The notes under the pieces were generated by a model, which had not been told where the DNA came from, did no database searches, and saw nothing but the letters and a program-made list of their open reading frames with translations. A program made the translations under genes and the position numbers. From assembly GCA_964499235.1 (NCBI GenBank), contig CAZCKC010000190.1, positions 1 through 5,482 on the forward strand: DNA of 5,482 nucleotides, in the 5' to 3' direction. This DNA comes from JAFGRR01 sp964499235. GTDB lineage: Bacteria; Planctomycetota; Phycisphaerae; UBA1845; Fen-1342. The stretch's first letter is position 1; every line of letters starts with the position of its first letter. This document shows, piece by piece, positions 4,573 through 5,482 of the stretch.

Positions 4573-5482
4573 CGGGGCTGCTCCGCGGCGTTGCGCCGGA
4601 CTGTTTCCACCGCCATCGCGACGCCGGCCGCCTCGGCGGCTTGCCGGAAGCGCGGGCTGCGGCTGAGCACGCGGGCCGTGTTGACCCACAGGTCGGGGAT
4701 CCTGGCATCGCAATGGTGCCAGTGCACGCCGGCGAAACGGGTCAGCGTGCTGGGCGTCAGCTTGAATTCGCGCGCGAGACGGGCCAGTTTCAGCTCGCCG
4801 GTCGATAGCCCGTGGAAGATCTGCGCCACCAGCGCGTGCAGTTGCGTGGCACCGAGTTTGCGGATCGCCGGCCGCTGGTCAGCCAGTTTAAGCGCCTTCT
4901 CCTGCGCGACGATCTCACCCAACTCGAAGACGGCCAGGCCGTTTTCGACCGACCACGGCAGACCCAGGCCCTCGTCGCGCGCGGTGTGCGCTTCACGGTC
5001 CGGCCAGATCTTGGTCTCGAGTTCCTGACGCCGGCGCATGGTCCGCGCGGCTTCGTACAGGCTGAGCCGTAGGTGCCGGTCGATGAAGGTGGTCAGCGCG
5101 CCGGCGTCGTGGCTCTCCTGCGTGACCGGATCCGCCCGCGGGCACGCCTCGTCGCAGTAGCGGACCACGGCGGCGTAGTAGTATTGGCAGTTGGTTTCGC
5201 TGCGGCCGCCGTCAGCGGGCAGCTGCCAGAACTTGTCGAACGTCAGATCACGGGCGTGTTCCCGGATGCGATCGTCGGGCCACCGGCTGCGCCACGCGTC
5301 CAGCGTCCGATCGATGAGCTCGCTGATCGCGACAAAGTCGGTCCCGACGGCGCAGGGGCGTCGCCGGGCATGCAGCTCCTGCCGGGCGGCGGTGTCACCC
5401 GCGGTGGCGATCCGCCGCATCAGGACCCGGAGCGCCGCCGTCGCCAGCGGCTGCGGCGTGGTGGCGGTGTGCGCGGCACGTG
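4569..5482 (-). CDS. Helix-turn-helix protein, possibly sigma-factor-like, 5' end beyond or near the window edge
   Basis: The frame is open to the right edge. The first ATG is at 5420 (283 residues), but codons upstream of it keep coding-like composition and continue a helix (LATAALRVLMRRIATAGD). There is no good ribosome-binding site at 5420, so I treat the gene as 5'-incomplete. Counting from 5420: GDTAARQELHARRRP (8-22) and EHARDLTFDKFWQLP (54-68) recall sigma-70 region 2, where GD-A-eL and a-DL-q-vF-lw occur, although the spacing is longer than usual. Residues ~190-231 form a helix-turn-helix (LARLAREFKLTPSTLTRFAG), followed by HWHHCDARIPDLWVNTARVL. The conserved-looking Trp, Pro and Trp there suggest a defined family-specific tail. 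Likely a DNA-binding regulator or an alternative-sigma relative controlling the operon, or a component using the helix-turn-helix for target recognition. It overlaps the next gene by 4 bases (ATGA). The sigma relationship is tentative. Confidence 0.8.
   Translation of the reverse strand, partial: RAAHTATTPQPLATAALRVLMRRIATAGDTAARQELHARRRPCAVGTDFVAISELIDRTLDAWRSRWPDDRIREHARDLTFDKFWQLPADGGRSETNCQYYYAAVVRYCDEACPRADPVTQESHDAGALTTFIDRHLRLSLYEAARTMRRRQELETKIWPDREAHTARDEGLGLPWSVENGLAVFELGEIVAQEKALKLADQRPAIRKLGATQLHALVAQIFHGLSTGELKLARLAREFKLTPSTLTRFAGVHWHHCDARIPDLWVNTARVLSRSPRFRQAAEAAGVAMAVETVRRNAAEQPR
4581..4584 (-). promoter_or_regulatory. Ribosome-binding site for the gene starting at 4572
   Basis: GGAG on the minus strand with an 8-base spacer to the ATG at 4572. 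It lies within the last codons of the upstream gene and supports the short start. Confidence 0.55.

Noticed and set aside
4361..4713. Minus-strand frame 4361-4708 and the long start at 4713 for the small gene
   Set aside because: The first is a frame shadow with low-complexity sequence. The second overlaps the upstream gene by more than 140 bases, while 4572 has an ATGA overlap and a ribosome-binding site.
1..5482. CRISPR array, tRNA/rRNA genes, insertion sequence or attachment sites
   Set aside because: No regularly spaced direct repeats, cloverleaf-like segments, terminal inverted repeats or transposase motifs were seen on either strand.

Overview
The window is very GC-rich DNA (roughly 70% by eye, third codon positions almost all G or C) from a bacterium. 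All convincing genes lie on the minus strand and read right to left. Base composition, unusual gene content and the family of the last gene would fit a Planctomycetota-like lineage or another high-GC environmental phylum. That placement is a weak inference, because no marker gene is present.

Layout in transcription order: (1) 5482 to 4569, an incomplete gene for a protein with a C-terminal helix-turn-helix and a possible sigma-factor-like N-terminal half. (2) 4572 to 4021, a small protein with a helical N-terminus and a beta-rich C-terminus. (3) 4034 to 2388, a Lon-type (S16) serine protease domain with the Ser/Lys dyad apparently intact. It has no AAA+ module of its own and is fused to a long helical C-terminus. 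(4) 2373 to 1795 and (5) 1795 to 1220, two stand-alone helical proteins of 192 and 191 residues. (6) 1166 to the left edge, an open frame of 388 residues that resembles the N-terminal part of large HerA/VirD4/TraD-like motor ATPases. Its Walker motifs would lie outside the window. The genes overlap or nearly touch (ATGA, a 14-base overlap, a 14-base gap, TGATG, a 53-base gap), so this looks like one operon. Its promoter is probably off the right edge.

The main result is that the C-terminal ~190 residues of the protease and the two stand-alone proteins appear to be copies of one domain. All three share a GGLxxxLDxxAD core at the same distance from their C-termini (87 to 90 residues), with matching flanks. 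The operon therefore encodes three consecutive copies of one helical domain, one of them tethered to a protease, followed by a likely DNA- or protein-pumping ATPase. My working interpretation is a multi-protein regulated machine, possibly a conflict or defence system. In it the shared domain would assemble the complex, the Lon-like domain would be the effector or processing protease, the ATPase the motor or sensor, and the first gene a regulator. Gene order and homology within the window are visible in the sequence; the biological role is inference.
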